The notes under the pieces are model-generated. The model was not told where the DNA came from. It did no database searches and saw only the letters and a list, made by a program, of their open reading frames with translations. A stretch of DNA of 64,000 nucleotides from Hymenobacter mellowenesis (GTDB lineage Bacteria; Bacteroidota; Bacteroidia; Cytophagales; Hymenobacteraceae). Both the position numbers and the translations under genes were made by a program. The stretch is from positions 620,001-684,000 of the forward strand of contig NZ_JAUQSX010000001.1 in assembly GCF_030581005.1 (NCBI RefSeq), written 5' to 3'. Shown here one piece after another: positions 19,588-28,299 of the stretch. Numbering within the stretch: position 1 is the stretch's first letter; each line of letters opens with the position of its first letter.

Positions 19588-19965
19588 TTATTTCTGGCGC
19601 AGGTAGTCGTCCGATTTATCGAGCCAGTCCTGGCGGGGCGGGCTGAAAATATCCACGTCGAGCGTGTCCTCAATAGCCTCGGCTTTGTGCGGGACGTTGC
19701 CGGGAATGTGCAACACCTCGCCCACACCCACCACAATGGGCTCGGCGTCTTCGGAACCAATCCAGAAGCGTAGAGCCCCTTCTAGGATGTAAGTAATCTG
19801 CTCGTTTTCGTGCTGGTGCAGGGGCACAATGCAGCCCTTTTTGAGGTAGACGTGGGCCAACATCATCTTGTCGCCGGTGATGAGGCGGCGCGAAAGCTGG
19901 TCGGTCACCGGTTCGACGGGCATGTCGTTCCAGGTGTATTTGGTAGCAGTGGGGTTTTCGGGCAT
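19588..19965 (-). CDS. Cupin-domain protein
   Basis: A 125-residue single cupin from ATG 19965 (MPENPTATKYTWNDMPVEPV). Cupin motif 1 is PLHQHENEQITYILEG (two His and a Glu for metal) and motif 2 is GEVLHIPGNVPHKAEA (final His). Such small cupins bind Fe, Mn or Ni and act as isomerases, dioxygenases or sensors; the substrate is not evident. An open extension upstream (reading MLRCALHD...) is an artefact of the inverted repeat at 20011-20111. It is the first gene of a two-gene unit with the atypical SDR, which may indicate sugar-acid or polyketide-like metabolism. Confidence 0.85.
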   Translation of the reverse strand: MPENPTATKYTWNDMPVEPVTDQLSRRLITGDKMMLAHVYLKKGCIVPLHQHENEQITYILEGALRFWIGSEDAEPIVVGVGEVLHIPGNVPHKAEAIEDTLDVDIFSPPRQDWLDKSDDYLRQK

Positions 19966-20010
19966 CAGGGCTTGGGAATAGGAAAGAAAGCGTAGAACGA
20001 AAAACAGCGT

Positions 20011-20111
20011 GTCATGCAGAGCGCAGCGAAGCATCTCGCGTGGGGTAGTAACTCAATCGCAAGAAAAGGGTTTCTGCCCCGAGCGAGATGCTTCGCTGCG
20101 CTCTGCATGAC
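20011..20111. repeat. Family A inverted repeat, copy 5
   Basis: Arms 20011-20039 and 20081-20111 (GTCATGCAGAGCGCAGCGAA core, ending CATCTCGC / GCGAGATG). The loop contains GGGTAGTAACTCAATCG, a loop sequence that recurs in other copies. Confidence 0.88.
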
Positions 20112-20144
20112 GTTCTGCCTCCCACCTTCCTTACTTCCCGAATC

Positions 20145-21305
20145 CTACACCCGCACCCGACTCGCCACCGCCGACACGCATAGCCCCATAAAAGCAATAA
20201 ACGCAAACGACACCCGCAAGCTCGTGGCGCCCGCCACGAAGCCGATAATCGGCGGCCCCAGCAAAAACCCGAAGAAGCCGATGGTGGACACCGCCGCCAG
20301 CGCCATGCCCGCCGACATGTGCGCGGACCTGCCCGCCGCCGAGTACACCAGCGGCACCACCGCCGACGTGCCAAAGCCCACCAGCAAAAAGCCCAGCAGC
20401 GCCGTGGGCAGCGTGGGCAAGGTCACGGCAATGCTCAGGCCCGTGGCCGTGAGCAGGCCGCAGAGTTGAATAACACGGCGTGGCCCGAGGCGCTCGGCCA
20501 GCCAGTCGGCCCCGAAGCGGCCCAGCGCCATGGTGCTCATGAATGCAGTGTAGCCCGCGCCCACCCAGTCCTTATCAGCCTGAATGACCTTCTTGAAATA
20601 CACCCCGCTCCAGTCGAACATCGCCCCCTCGCAGATAAGTGCGCAGAAGGCAATGGCGCCCAGGCCCAGCAGTTCCTTATCAGGCTTCACGAAGATGGGC
20701 TGGTCGGGGTCGACGCCGCTGTCCTGGCGCACGGTGGAGCCGGCGCTCACCAGCATGCCGGTGACGATGAACGCAGCAATGAGGATGAAATGCACGCCCG
20801 GCGTGATGGCGTGCCCAATCATGAACGTGCCAATGGCCGCCGCCACAAAACCAGCCAGACTCCACAGCCCGTGGAAGGAAGCCATAATGGGCTTGTGCTT
20901 ATAGAGCCGCTCCACGCCCACGGCCTGGGTATTTACTGAGATATTGGTGAGGTTGCCGCCCACCCCGAACAGCACCAGACAGGGAATCAGCTGATACAGA
21001 TTCTCGGCCCAGCCCAGGCCCAGCAGCGCGGTGGCATAGAGCACTACGCCCCACAGCACCACCTTGCGGCTGCCCTGCCGGGCCACCAGCCAGCCAGCCA
21101 GCGGCAGCGTAAGCAGTTGCCCCAGCGGAATGGACAGCAGCACGCCGCCCAGTCCGGCTTCCGAAATGCCCATGCGCTGCTGAATGCTGGGAATCCGCGA
21201 GGCCCAAGTAGCGAAGCACAATCCCAGCAAAAAAAACAATGCCCCAACGGCCACGCGGTGCGCCGTCCGGGAAATCGGGCGGGCTGATACAGTCAACGAA
21301 ATCAT
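20145..21305 (-). CDS. MFS transporter (YbjJ-like)
   Basis: A 386-residue inner-membrane carrier with twelve predicted helices. The N-terminal part includes LGLCFATWASRIPSIQQRMG, the signature of the YbjJ-like MFS branch, and the loop 2-3 motif is GWLVARQGSRKV. A GTG lies two codons upstream of the ATG; I use the ATG at 21305. The branch has no firmly assigned substrate. It is transcribed on the same strand as the cupin/SDR pair downstream but is separated from it by an inverted repeat, so co-transcription is uncertain. Confidence 0.85.
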   Translation of the reverse strand: MISLTVSARPISRTAHRVAVGALFFLLGLCFATWASRIPSIQQRMGISEAGLGGVLLSIPLGQLLTLPLAGWLVARQGSRKVVLWGVVLYATALLGLGWAENLYQLIPCLVLFGVGGNLTNISVNTQAVGVERLYKHKPIMASFHGLWSLAGFVAAAIGTFMIGHAITPGVHFILIAAFIVTGMLVSAGSTVRQDSGVDPDQPIFVKPDKELLGLGAIAFCALICEGAMFDWSGVYFKKVIQADKDWVGAGYTAFMSTMALGRFGADWLAERLGPRRVIQLCGLLTATGLSIAVTLPTLPTALLGFLLVGFGTSAVVPLVYSAAGRSAHMSAGMALAAVSTIGFFGFLLGPPIIGFVAGATSLRVSFAFIAFMGLCVSAVASRVRV

Positions 21306-21515
21306 AAGCACAGGTCCTCACGCAGCCCACAGCGGGACCAGCCCGGCGCGTGCGCTCAGCAAAAATACAAGCTCCCCCAACGCCCGCGCGGCGCGAGAAG
21401 TTGCCCGAGCAGCCAAAGTGAGGCGCTGCTTTCAGCAAACGATTTCACTACAAAATCCACATTTATCAGTCTAGCTAACACCACTTTACACCATCGTGAA
21501 GCTCACCACGCCTAT

Positions 21516-21619
21516 TGAACGGCGTAGGGGCGGGGCTTGCCCCCGCCCGGTCGTTGAACGGAATCGTTGAGCCGTTGCGGTCGACCGGGCGGGGGCAAGC
21601 CCCGCCCCTACGCCGTTCA
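21516..21619. repeat. Family C inverted repeat
   Basis: Perfect 38-bp arms (21516-21553 and 21582-21619) of composition GGGGCGGGGCTTGCCCCCGC and a 28-nt loop. The sequence is unrelated to families A and B. The arms are internally palindromic (GGGGCTTGCCCCC). It lies between the histidine kinase stop and the MFS start region on the same strand. Confidence 0.9.
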
Positions 21620-21633
21620 GAGACGACACCAAC

Positions 21634-24144
21634 TCAGGCAATGGTATCGAGCTTTATCTGCGTGATGATGTCGCGCAGCAGCATTGTGATGGTATTCACC
21701 AGCAGCTGCAGTTCATCGGACCGGAAACTGCCCTCCCATTTGTCAAGCGCATCCACGGGCGGCAGCAAGTGCTGCGCCCGCAGGTGTACCAAGTTGGGCA
21801 GCAGGGTGTGGGCCGTGGTTTTCAGCAAAGTCAGGTCGGCCTGGTCCAGGCCCTGGCGCAGGTTCAGAATGGCTTCCTCGCAGCTTTCTACAAAGGTTTC
21901 CAGCATGAAGGCGACAAACTCGGAGTCGCCCTGGCCTACTGACAGCAGCTCGTCGACCGCATAGAGCCGGCCGGCGGGCACTTCCACCGGCGGGGCCGGG
22001 GCCAGCAGGAACACGGGTGCATCATCGGCGCCGGCCGGCTCCGTTGCCGGGAGCGAGCCCGGCGGCAAGGCCCACTCGCTCACCACTTTCAGCAGCTCTT
22101 CTTCCTTGAACGGCTTAGCCAGGTAGCTGTCCATGCCCGCGGCGAGGCATTTTTCGCGCTCGCCTTTCACGGCGTTGGCCGTGAGGGCGATGATGGGCGT
22201 GGTGAGGCCCAGCTGCTGGCGCAGCAGCGCCGTGGCCGCGTAGCCATCCATCACCGGCATCTGGATGTCCATCAGAATCAGGTCGAAGCGGGTATGCTGG
22301 GCCAGCTCTACGGCCATGGCGCCGTGCTCGGCCTCGGTCACCTGCACATGGGCGTGGGTGAGGAAGGTCTTGGCAATCTGGCGGTTGAAGCGGTTGTCTT
22401 CCACCAGCAGCACTTGCTTATTGCGCAGGTGGCGGCGCACCGAGTTGTCGGGCGGCAGCACGTTTTTGGGCGCCAGGTCTTCGGGCGTGCCCAAGGGCAG
22501 GCGCAAGCCGAAGTACATCACAGTGCCCTTGTTCAGCTCGCTTTCGAGCTGCACGTCGCTGCCCATGAGCTTGAGCAAGTTGCGGCAAATGCTCAAACCC
22601 AGGCCCGTACCACCAAACTTGCGCGTCACCGACGAATCGGCCTGGCTGAACTCATTGAAGATGTTCTGCACGTATTCCGGCTCGATGCCGATGCCGGTAT
22701 CGGCCACGCGGAACACCACTTCGCCGCCTTTGCCGTCCGGGTCGGGCGCGTAGGTGCAGGTGATGGACACGTACCCGGCCTCGGTAAACTTGATGGCGTT
22801 GCCGGCCAGGTTCAGCAGCACCTGCCGGATGCGGTAGGGGTCGCCGAGCAGTACGCGCGGCACCGCGGCATCCACGCGCGTGAGCAGGCGCAGGCTTTTT
22901 TCCTCGGCTTTATAGTGCAGGGTTTGCTCGATTTCGGCCAGCAAATGCACCGGCGTGAAACCGACATGCTCCAGCGCCATCTTGCCGGCTTCGAGCTTCG
23001 ACAAGTCCAGAATGTCGTTGATAATCACCAGCAAATGCTCGGCCGACGTGGTGATGGCCTGGCGGTAGCTGTCCTGGTCGGGCGCCAGCGGCGTTTTGGC
23101 CAGCAGTTGGCTCATGCCCAGAATGGCGTTCATGGGCGTGCGGATTTCGTGGCTCATGTTGGCCAGAAACAGCTCGCGGGCCCGCACCGCACTTTCGGCC
23201 GCCAGCTTGGCGTGGCGCAGGGCACGCTCGGTGGCCACCCGCTCCGTGATGTCGAGCCCGTAGGCCACCACCATGCGCGGCGAGCCGTCCGGATTAAACA
23301 CCGGCTGCAGACAGCGCATCTGGTGCCGGATGCCCTCGGGCCGGTCAAACGCCTCTTCAAACGTCACCAACCGCCGCTCGCGGAAGGCCTCGTGCAGACG
23401 CTCCTGCCGCTCCTCGGCCAGCGTCTGGGGGTAGCCGTACTCGGCGCAGTATTCAAAGTTGTCTTTGCCTAACACCCAGGCCCGCTTGTTAGGGTCTTTG
23501 ATGCCGTTGGCGTTCACGAACAGGTAGCGGCCCTGGGCGTCGAACACGCCGATGTCGCTGGGTATGTGGTTGAGCGTGAACTCGAAGAATTCGCGCTGCT
23601 CTTCCAGCTTCTGCTCGGCCAGCCGGCGCTTGGTGATGTCGGTGCCGGTGCCCACCACCATGCGCACCGCCCCGGCGGCATCCAGCACGGGCACGTAATA
23701 GCGCAGCAGTTGGCACGGGCCGTCGGCTGTTTGCAGCGTTTCTTCCCAGCTGGTTTCAGCGCCGGTTTCAATCACCTGAGCCAGCAGCCGGCGGCGGGTG
23801 GCACCAATTTCGGGCGCCACGCCCCGGTGCGCGCAGTATTCGTCGTTGGTTTTGCCGATGACCCACTCCCGCAATTCCGGGTTGCTGAAGGACTTGGCGT
23901 TGACCACCTGAAACCGGTGCTCGGTGTCGAACACGGCCACGTTCACCTTCAGGTGGTCGAGCACGGCCTGGTAATATTCCTTCTGGTCGGCCAAACGCTG
24001 CTCGGCGCAGCGCAGCGCCGCCTGGGCGCCGGCAAGTTCCCGGCGCAGTTCGGCAATTTGCTGGGCCGCCGCCAACTCACTGGCCATTTCAGGCCGAATG
24101 CTAACGGAAGAAGGCAGGGATTCTAAATTGTACAATTCGGCCAT
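21634..24144 (-). CDS. Hybrid sensor histidine kinase (PAS-PAS-HisKA-HATPase-REC-Hpt)
   Basis: An 836-residue cytoplasmic hybrid kinase with no membrane segment. Domains in order: N-terminal coiled coil (about 15-55), PAS 1 (about 60-165), PAS 2 (about 180-300), HisKA with His332 in NMSHEIRTPMN, HATPase_c with N, G1 (DTGIGIEP) and G2 (GTGLGLSI) boxes (about 390-550), a receiver domain with Asp626 in LILMDIQMP, and a C-terminal Hpt-like helical domain with His779 in TTAHTLLPNL. A full four-step phosphorelay therefore lies in one chain, except that the usual Hpt motif HxLKG is replaced by HTLLP. No response regulator lies nearby, so the final target is unknown. An AT-rich region with a TATATTTG box lies just upstream. 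Confidence 0.93.
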   Translation of the reverse strand: MAELYNLESLPSSVSIRPEMASELAAAQQIAELRRELAGAQAALRCAEQRLADQKEYYQAVLDHLKVNVAVFDTEHRFQVVNAKSFSNPELREWVIGKTNDEYCAHRGVAPEIGATRRRLLAQVIETGAETSWEETLQTADGPCQLLRYYVPVLDAAGAVRMVVGTGTDITKRRLAEQKLEEQREFFEFTLNHIPSDIGVFDAQGRYLFVNANGIKDPNKRAWVLGKDNFEYCAEYGYPQTLAEERQERLHEAFRERRLVTFEEAFDRPEGIRHQMRCLQPVFNPDGSPRMVVAYGLDITERVATERALRHAKLAAESAVRARELFLANMSHEIRTPMNAILGMSQLLAKTPLAPDQDSYRQAITTSAEHLLVIINDILDLSKLEAGKMALEHVGFTPVHLLAEIEQTLHYKAEEKSLRLLTRVDAAVPRVLLGDPYRIRQVLLNLAGNAIKFTEAGYVSITCTYAPDPDGKGGEVVFRVADTGIGIEPEYVQNIFNEFSQADSSVTRKFGGTGLGLSICRNLLKLMGSDVQLESELNKGTVMYFGLRLPLGTPEDLAPKNVLPPDNSVRRHLRNKQVLLVEDNRFNRQIAKTFLTHAHVQVTEAEHGAMAVELAQHTRFDLILMDIQMPVMDGYAATALLRQQLGLTTPIIALTANAVKGEREKCLAAGMDSYLAKPFKEEELLKVVSEWALPPGSLPATEPAGADDAPVFLLAPAPPVEVPAGRLYAVDELLSVGQGDSEFVAFMLETFVESCEEAILNLRQGLDQADLTLLKTTAHTLLPNLVHLRAQHLLPPVDALDKWEGSFRSDELQLLVNTITMLLRDIITQIKLDTIA

Positions 24145-24375
24145 ATTCTATAATCTCAGATACACTAATAAGTAGCAAATATAATGTTTCAATCCATTTT
24201 AACACTCTTATTTTCTTATGATTGACTTTTTAATATTTATGACTTATTTAATAAAACATATAAACCCCAAACTTTCACTGACAGGAGCATATCAATAAAG
24301 CGCGCAACAAGCCCAACCAGGCTCATTATGCTTGTCTAAAATTATTTTCGCAGGCTCCTCACCTATGGAAAATTA
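24145..24375. other. AT-rich intergenic region upstream of the hybrid kinase
   Basis: About 230 bases that are strikingly AT-rich against a GC-rich background. No coding frame is credible. It holds the kinase promoter and poly-A/T tracts (around 24200-24260) typical of curved DNA. Confidence 0.6.
24176..24183 (-). promoter_or_regulatory. Putative -7 element of the hybrid kinase gene
   Basis: On the minus strand TATATTTG matches TAnnTTTG exactly, 32 nt before the ATG. The -33 TTG is not clear. Confidence 0.5.
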
Positions 24376-25167
24376 TTACAATATTCTGGCCAGTTCGCGC
24401 TGATAATAGGGGTTATCAGTCATGCCATTGTGGCCCGCGCCGGGCAGCAGCACCAGCCGGTCGGCAGGCTTGAGCAGCGCTTTCAGCCGAACCGACGACT
24501 GGTAGTAAATCACCTCGTCGTGGTCGCCATGAAAGAGCACGACGGGCGCTTGCACTTTGGTTATCAATTCGTTGGTGGGCAGCGGGTAGCGCACCAGAAA
24601 GCCCGGCACAAACGGGTAGAGCCGCTTGGCCAGGTCGCGCATGCTGAAATAGGGCGCCTGCAGAATAAGCATTCGGGGATGCTCGTGAGCGGCTAGCCAG
24701 GTTGCCAGGCCCGTGCCCACGGAGTAGCCCAGGATGACCGTGCGGCTTTCGGGGTATTCGGGGAGAAGCTGGCGGTAAGCCGTTTGCACGTCGCTTAGCA
24801 GCTGCTGCTGGCTGGTGATGCGGCCTTCGCTTTTGCCGTAGCCGCGATAGTCGAGGAAGAACGCATCGTAGCCCAGGCGGGTGTAGACGGGCGCGGCGGT
24901 GGCCCAGCTGCTCACGTCGCCGCCGTTGCCGTGCAGGTAAAACACCAGGCCTTTCGCATTGGGCGCATGGAAAAGCAGGCCATGCAGCCGGGTACCATCT
25001 GCCATTTTCGTCCATCGCTCCTCAAACCGGCCTGGAAACTGGAACCGATAATCGGCTGGCAGCCGGCTGGGGGAAAACAGCAGGCTTTCCTGCTTAAAGT
25101 AGAGCACCGCGCATAGTACCACGTACAGCGCTGCCACGATTCCGACAATAATCAGTACCACTTTCAT
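24376..25167 (-). CDS. Membrane-anchored alpha/beta hydrolase (ABHD13/BEM46-like)
   Basis: A 263-residue protein with one N-terminal membrane helix (residues 3-24, VVLIIVGIVAALYVVLC) and a serine hydrolase domain facing the periplasm or cytoplasm. The YLHGNGGD segment (77-84) gives the oxyanion strand, the nucleophile is Ser149 in GYSVGTG, the acid Asp lies in HGDHDEV (215-217) and the base is His246 in GAGHNGM. The closest recognisable group is the BEM46/ABHD13 type; the substrate is unknown. It is monocistronic. Confidence 0.88.
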   Translation of the reverse strand: MKVVLIIVGIVAALYVVLCAVLYFKQESLLFSPSRLPADYRFQFPGRFEERWTKMADGTRLHGLLFHAPNAKGLVFYLHGNGGDVSSWATAAPVYTRLGYDAFFLDYRGYGKSEGRITSQQQLLSDVQTAYRQLLPEYPESRTVILGYSVGTGLATWLAAHEHPRMLILQAPYFSMRDLAKRLYPFVPGFLVRYPLPTNELITKVQAPVVLFHGDHDEVIYYQSSVRLKALLKPADRLVLLPGAGHNGMTDNPYYQRELARIL

Positions 25168-25327
25168 AAGCTGCTAGCCGTCTCAGGAGAGGCATTTGCT
25201 TCCCGCGCGGCCAAGGTAGCCTAGCCAACTCGTTGCACAAGTCGAAGCTGTGCTTTGGTTCACGCCGGCATCGTTCCACGAGCCGAAGCCGAGCCTCGGG
25301 GTACACGATTTAGCGGCTTACGCCTCC

Positions 25328-26365
25328 TTACCCCCCAATCGTGGCCATGCTCTCGAAGCTGAGTTGGTGCAGGGGCCGCTGCCGCTCGGCCTCGAAGCCG
25401 TTGGCGGCGCGGTGGCGGAAGGCGGCCGAGAGGGCGGCCACGATTTCCTCGTCGGACTTGCCGCCGCGCAGCAAGGCGCGGGTATCGAGCACGCCCTGGT
25501 CGTAAAGGCAGGTTTTGATGCCGCCCTCGGCCGTGAGGCGCAGGCGGTTGCAGGTGCCGCAGAAGGTGCGCGAGTATGCCGCGATGATGCCCACCGTGCC
25601 TTGGTGCCCGGCAACGCGGTACTCCGAAGCCGTGGCCCCGGCCGCCATACTGACGGGCAGGAGCGCACCGAAATGGTCTTCCAGGTGCTGACGGATGCGA
25701 ACGTGGTTCCAGGGCAGCGAGGCGGGGCCGGCTTCGTGGCTGCCGCCGTTGAAGGGCATTTCTTCGATAAAGCGCACGTCGACAGGCAGGTCGCGGCTGA
25801 GGCTGGCCAGCGGCACGAGGGCGTCGATGTTCTGGCCGTCCATCACCACGGCGTTGATTTTCACCTGAATACCGGCATCGAGCAGGGCGTGAAAGGTTTC
25901 CAGCACCTTGGGCAGCTCGTCGCGGCGAGTGATTTGAAAAAACCGCTCGCGGTCCAGCGTGTCGAGGCTGAGATTCACGGCTTTCACGCCCAGGCGAGCC
26001 AGGGCGGGCACGTGCGGCGCGGTGAGCACGCCGTTGGTGGTCAGGCTGATATCGTCGATGCCGGGCAGCTCAGCCAGGCGCTCCATGAAGGGCACCAGGT
26101 CGCGCCGCACGAAGGGCTCGCCGCCGGTGAGGCGCACCTTGCGCACCCCCAGGCCTGCCAGCAGGCCGGTGAGGCGCAGCATCTCTTCGTAGCTCAGCAG
26201 CTCGTGCTTGGGCATGTACTTGATGCCTTCTTCGGGCATGCAGTAGAAGCAGCGCAGGTTGCAGCGGTCCGTCACGGCCAGGCGCAGGTATTCCAGCGGG
26301 CGGCCGTGCTGGTCGTAGAGCGGCGAAATGGCCGGAGCGGCTGGGGCGAGGAGAGATGGAAGCAC
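25328..26365 (-). CDS. moaA: GTP 3',8-cyclase MoaA
   Basis: MoaA is the radical SAM enzyme that converts GTP to 3',8-cyclo-dihydro-GTP, the first step of molybdenum cofactor synthesis with MoaC. The 345-residue protein has the N-terminal SAM cluster motif CNLRCFYC (about 35-42), the SAM-binding segment RLTGGEPFVRRD, and the C-terminal [4Fe-4S] motif CGTCNRLRLTAEGGIKTC. The C terminus is SMATIGG; the terminal Gly-Gly is needed for activity. No ATG suits the N terminus, so I chose GTG 26365 (VLPSLLAPAAPAISPLYDQH); GTG 26374 is an alternative. The frame is open much further upstream, but that part runs antisense to moaD and moaE and is not coding. It is divergent from moaD. Confidence 0.93.
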   Translation of the reverse strand: MLPSLLAPAAPAISPLYDQHGRPLEYLRLAVTDRCNLRCFYCMPEEGIKYMPKHELLSYEEMLRLTGLLAGLGVRKVRLTGGEPFVRRDLVPFMERLAELPGIDDISLTTNGVLTAPHVPALARLGVKAVNLSLDTLDRERFFQITRRDELPKVLETFHALLDAGIQVKINAVVMDGQNIDALVPLASLSRDLPVDVRFIEEMPFNGGSHEAGPASLPWNHVRIRQHLEDHFGALLPVSMAAGATASEYRVAGHQGTVGIIAAYSRTFCGTCNRLRLTAEGGIKTCLYDQGVLDTRALLRGGKSDEEIVAALSAAFRHRAANGFEAERQRPLHQLSFESMATIGG

Positions 26366-26501
26366 GTTTATCACCAATTTTGCCCGGCTGTACGTAAGAC
26401 GGCCGGCCTGCGGTAAACCCCGGAGGCCGGTAAGGTGTTCAGACCATAACCCAAAGCACCGCCAGCGGCCGGTTTTCGCCCCAAAATTTACGTCGAAAGA
26501 T

Positions 26502-26744
26502 ATGTCCTTAAAAGTCGCCCTCTTCGGCATCACCCGCGACATCGTGGGCACGTCCATCATCGAATTGCCGGCCCCCGCCCCTACCAATGTGGGCGAGCTG
26601 CTGGCCGAAATGCGCAAACAATACCCTGCGCTGGGCGAACTACGCAGCTGTGCCGTAGCCGTGAACAACGAATACGCCAGCGCTGATACGCCCCTGCATA
26701 CGGTGGACGAAATTGCCCTGATTCCGCCCGTGGCTGGAGGGTGA
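26502..26744 (+). CDS. moaD: Molybdopterin synthase small subunit MoaD
   Basis: An 80-residue ubiquitin-like sulfur carrier whose C terminus ends PVAGG; the terminal Gly is thiocarboxylated and donates sulfur to precursor Z in molybdopterin synthase. The length is standard. The ATG at 26502 is the only sensible start (MSLKVALFGITRDIVG). It precedes moaE on the same strand, but an inverted repeat of family B occupies the whole intergenic space, so the two subunits remain a transcription unit with a hairpin between them. Confidence 0.94.
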   Translation: MSLKVALFGITRDIVGTSIIELPAPAPTNVGELLAEMRKQYPALGELRSCAVAVNNEYASADTPLHTVDEIALIPPVAGG

Positions 26745-26750
26745 TTTTCC

Positions 26751-26856
26751 GTAGCGTGGACTCTGCGAGTCCGCGCAGTTGAGCGCAGTTGAGCGCAGTT
26801 GAGCAAGCATATCCATTCGAACCCATCCATGCGCGGACTCGCAGAGTCCACGCTAC
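26751..26856. repeat. Family B inverted repeat between moaD and moaE
   Basis: Perfect 26-bp arms (26751-26776 and 26831-26856), GTAGCGTGGACTCTGCGAGT then CCGCGC. Each arm is itself a small palindrome (GGACTctgcgAGTCC). The loop has three tandem copies of AGTTGAGCGC. The right arm ends 4 nt before the moaE ATG. Confidence 0.9.
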
Positions 26857-26860
26857 AAGT

Positions 26861-27283
26861 ATGACTCCTACCCTTTCCATCACCGACCAGCCCATTGATA
26901 TTGCCGCCGCTCTCGCGGCTGTGCAAACGGATGCCGCTGGGGCGGTCAACTCCTTTATCGGCACGGTGCGCAACCAGTCGGGCGGGCGGCCGGTGCGGCG
27001 CCTGCACTACGAATCCTACGACAGCATGGCCCTCACGCAGCTGAACCACGTGGTAGCCCAAGCCTACGAAAAATGGCCCATGCTGCAGGAAGTAGCCGTG
27101 GTGCACCGCAAAGGCACGCTGGAACTGGGCGATGTGGCCGTGGTGGTAGCAGTGGCTACGCCGCACCGCGCCGAGAGCTTTGCCGCCTGCCAGTTCATCA
27201 TCGACACGCTGAAGCAGGTGGTCACCATCTGGAAACGCGAGGAGTACGAGGATGGGACCGAATGGGTGGCGGCACATCCGTAA
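26861..27283 (+). CDS. moaE: Molybdopterin synthase large subunit MoaE
   Basis: A 140-residue catalytic subunit of molybdopterin synthase, which forms the heterotetramer with MoaD and makes molybdopterin from precursor Z. The family signatures FIGTVRNQSGGRPVRRLHYE (about 36-55) and KREEYEDGTEWV (C-terminal; the two Lys/Arg-rich loops contact the MoaD tail) are present. The ATG at 26861 (MTPTLSITDQPIDIAAAL) fits the family; the in-frame ATG at 26789 lies in the inverted repeat and is not used. The usual Shine-Dalgarno position falls within the right arm of the repeat. Confidence 0.95.
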   Translation: MTPTLSITDQPIDIAAALAAVQTDAAGAVNSFIGTVRNQSGGRPVRRLHYESYDSMALTQLNHVVAQAYEKWPMLQEVAVVHRKGTLELGDVAVVVAVATPHRAESFAACQFIIDTLKQVVTIWKREEYEDGTEWVAAHP

Positions 27284-27306
27284 TGGCTTTTGTGTGCGAA
27301 TTGCGT

Positions 27307-27417
27307 TCAAACAAAACGTCATGCTGAGCGCAGCCGAAGCATCTCTACCGCGCAACGCAAATAATTACTGCTGCGGTAGAGATGCTTCGGCTGCGCTCAG
27401 CATGACGTTTTGTTTGA
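27307..27417. repeat. Family A inverted repeat, copy 6
   Basis: Perfect 45-bp arms (27307-27351 and 27373-27417) with the variant core CATGCTGAGCGCAGCCGAAG. It lies between convergent moaE and the barrel gene and has A-rich/T-rich flanks (ACAAAACG / CGTTTTGT), so it probably doubles as a bidirectional terminator. Confidence 0.92.
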
Positions 27418-27424
27418 TTTCAGC

Positions 27425-28117
27425 TTACTTGCCCGCAATCAGATACCCCAACGATAATTGAAACGCGGAGTGGCGGGCGTTTTTCAGGTCGCCGTTGAAA
27501 TAGTTGCCGTTGTCGGATTTCACGAAGTCGCTGAAGGCGCCGGTGTAGCGCAGGTTCAGGCTCAGGCCGTTGTCGGCCTGGTAGCCGATGCCGGCCAGGT
27601 AGCCCAGCTCGTTGCGGTTGAGGCCGCTCACGTTGCGCTTGTTCTGCGATTCGGTGGTGGTGGGCGTGCCGTTCAGGGCCGAGGTGGTGGTGACTTTTGT
27701 TTCGTCGTTGGCGCTGATGAGGTAGGAGTATTGCGGGCCGGCTTCGGCAATAAAGCCGCCGGCGTTGATTTTCAGCAGCACCGGCACGTCGAGGTAGTTG
27801 TAGTTCACCTGGCCTTCGCGCTTCTGCTTGGTGCCGAGCAGGCTGGTGTACTCGGTGGGTTTGTTTTCGAAGCCTTTTTGCGAGTAGAGCACCTCGGGCT
27901 GCACTGAGAAAAATCCGTCGCTGGTGACGGGCACGTTCACCATCACGCCGCCCAGGAAGCCGACTTTGTTGTTGTAGGTCGCTTCGTTTTTGACGTCGCC
28001 AGCCAGGTTGGAATAGTTGGCGCCGGCGCGCAGGCCAAAGCGCACGTCCTGCGCCTGCGCCGAAGAAACAGCGGCCACGGCCAGAAGCGCGGCGGCTACG
28101 ATTGCAGTCTTTTTCAT
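27425..28117 (-). CDS. PorT-family outer membrane beta-barrel protein
   Basis: A 230-residue exported protein. From ATG 28117 the signal peptide (MKKTAIVAAALLAVAAVSS AQAQ) is followed by DVRFGLRAGANYSNLAGD, the typical opening of the small PorT/OmpW-like outer-membrane barrels of Bacteroidota, then alternating hydrophobic strands. The C terminus is LSLGYLIAGK. Its role is unknown; most relatives are simple pores or structural barrels. An upstream in-frame extension of 24 residues has no signal-peptide logic. It is convergent with moaE. Confidence 0.85.
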   Translation of the reverse strand: MKKTAIVAAALLAVAAVSSAQAQDVRFGLRAGANYSNLAGDVKNEATYNNKVGFLGGVMVNVPVTSDGFFSVQPEVLYSQKGFENKPTEYTSLLGTKQKREGQVNYNYLDVPVLLKINAGGFIAEAGPQYSYLISANDETKVTTTSALNGTPTTTESQNKRNVSGLNRNELGYLAGIGYQADNGLSLNLRYTGAFSDFVKSDNGNYFNGDLKNARHSAFQLSLGYLIAGK

Positions 28118-28299
28118 AAAGAAATAAGGTTGGTTGGTAAAGCGTAACGCGGGCTCATTATTCAAAAACGTGCCAACGCAGGCTCCCAACGCCCATTGCC
28201 CGAATAATTATCTGGAACGCAGGCACAAAAAATAACCGTCGGCAGAACGGCTATTTTGGGCCTGCACAAAGTCCACCGCCTGGTGCAGTTGGTAGCAAG

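Noticed and set aside
26366..27355. Upstream extension of the moaA frame to 675 codons
   Set aside because: It runs antisense through moaD and moaE and an inverted repeat. MoaA proteins begin near 26365.
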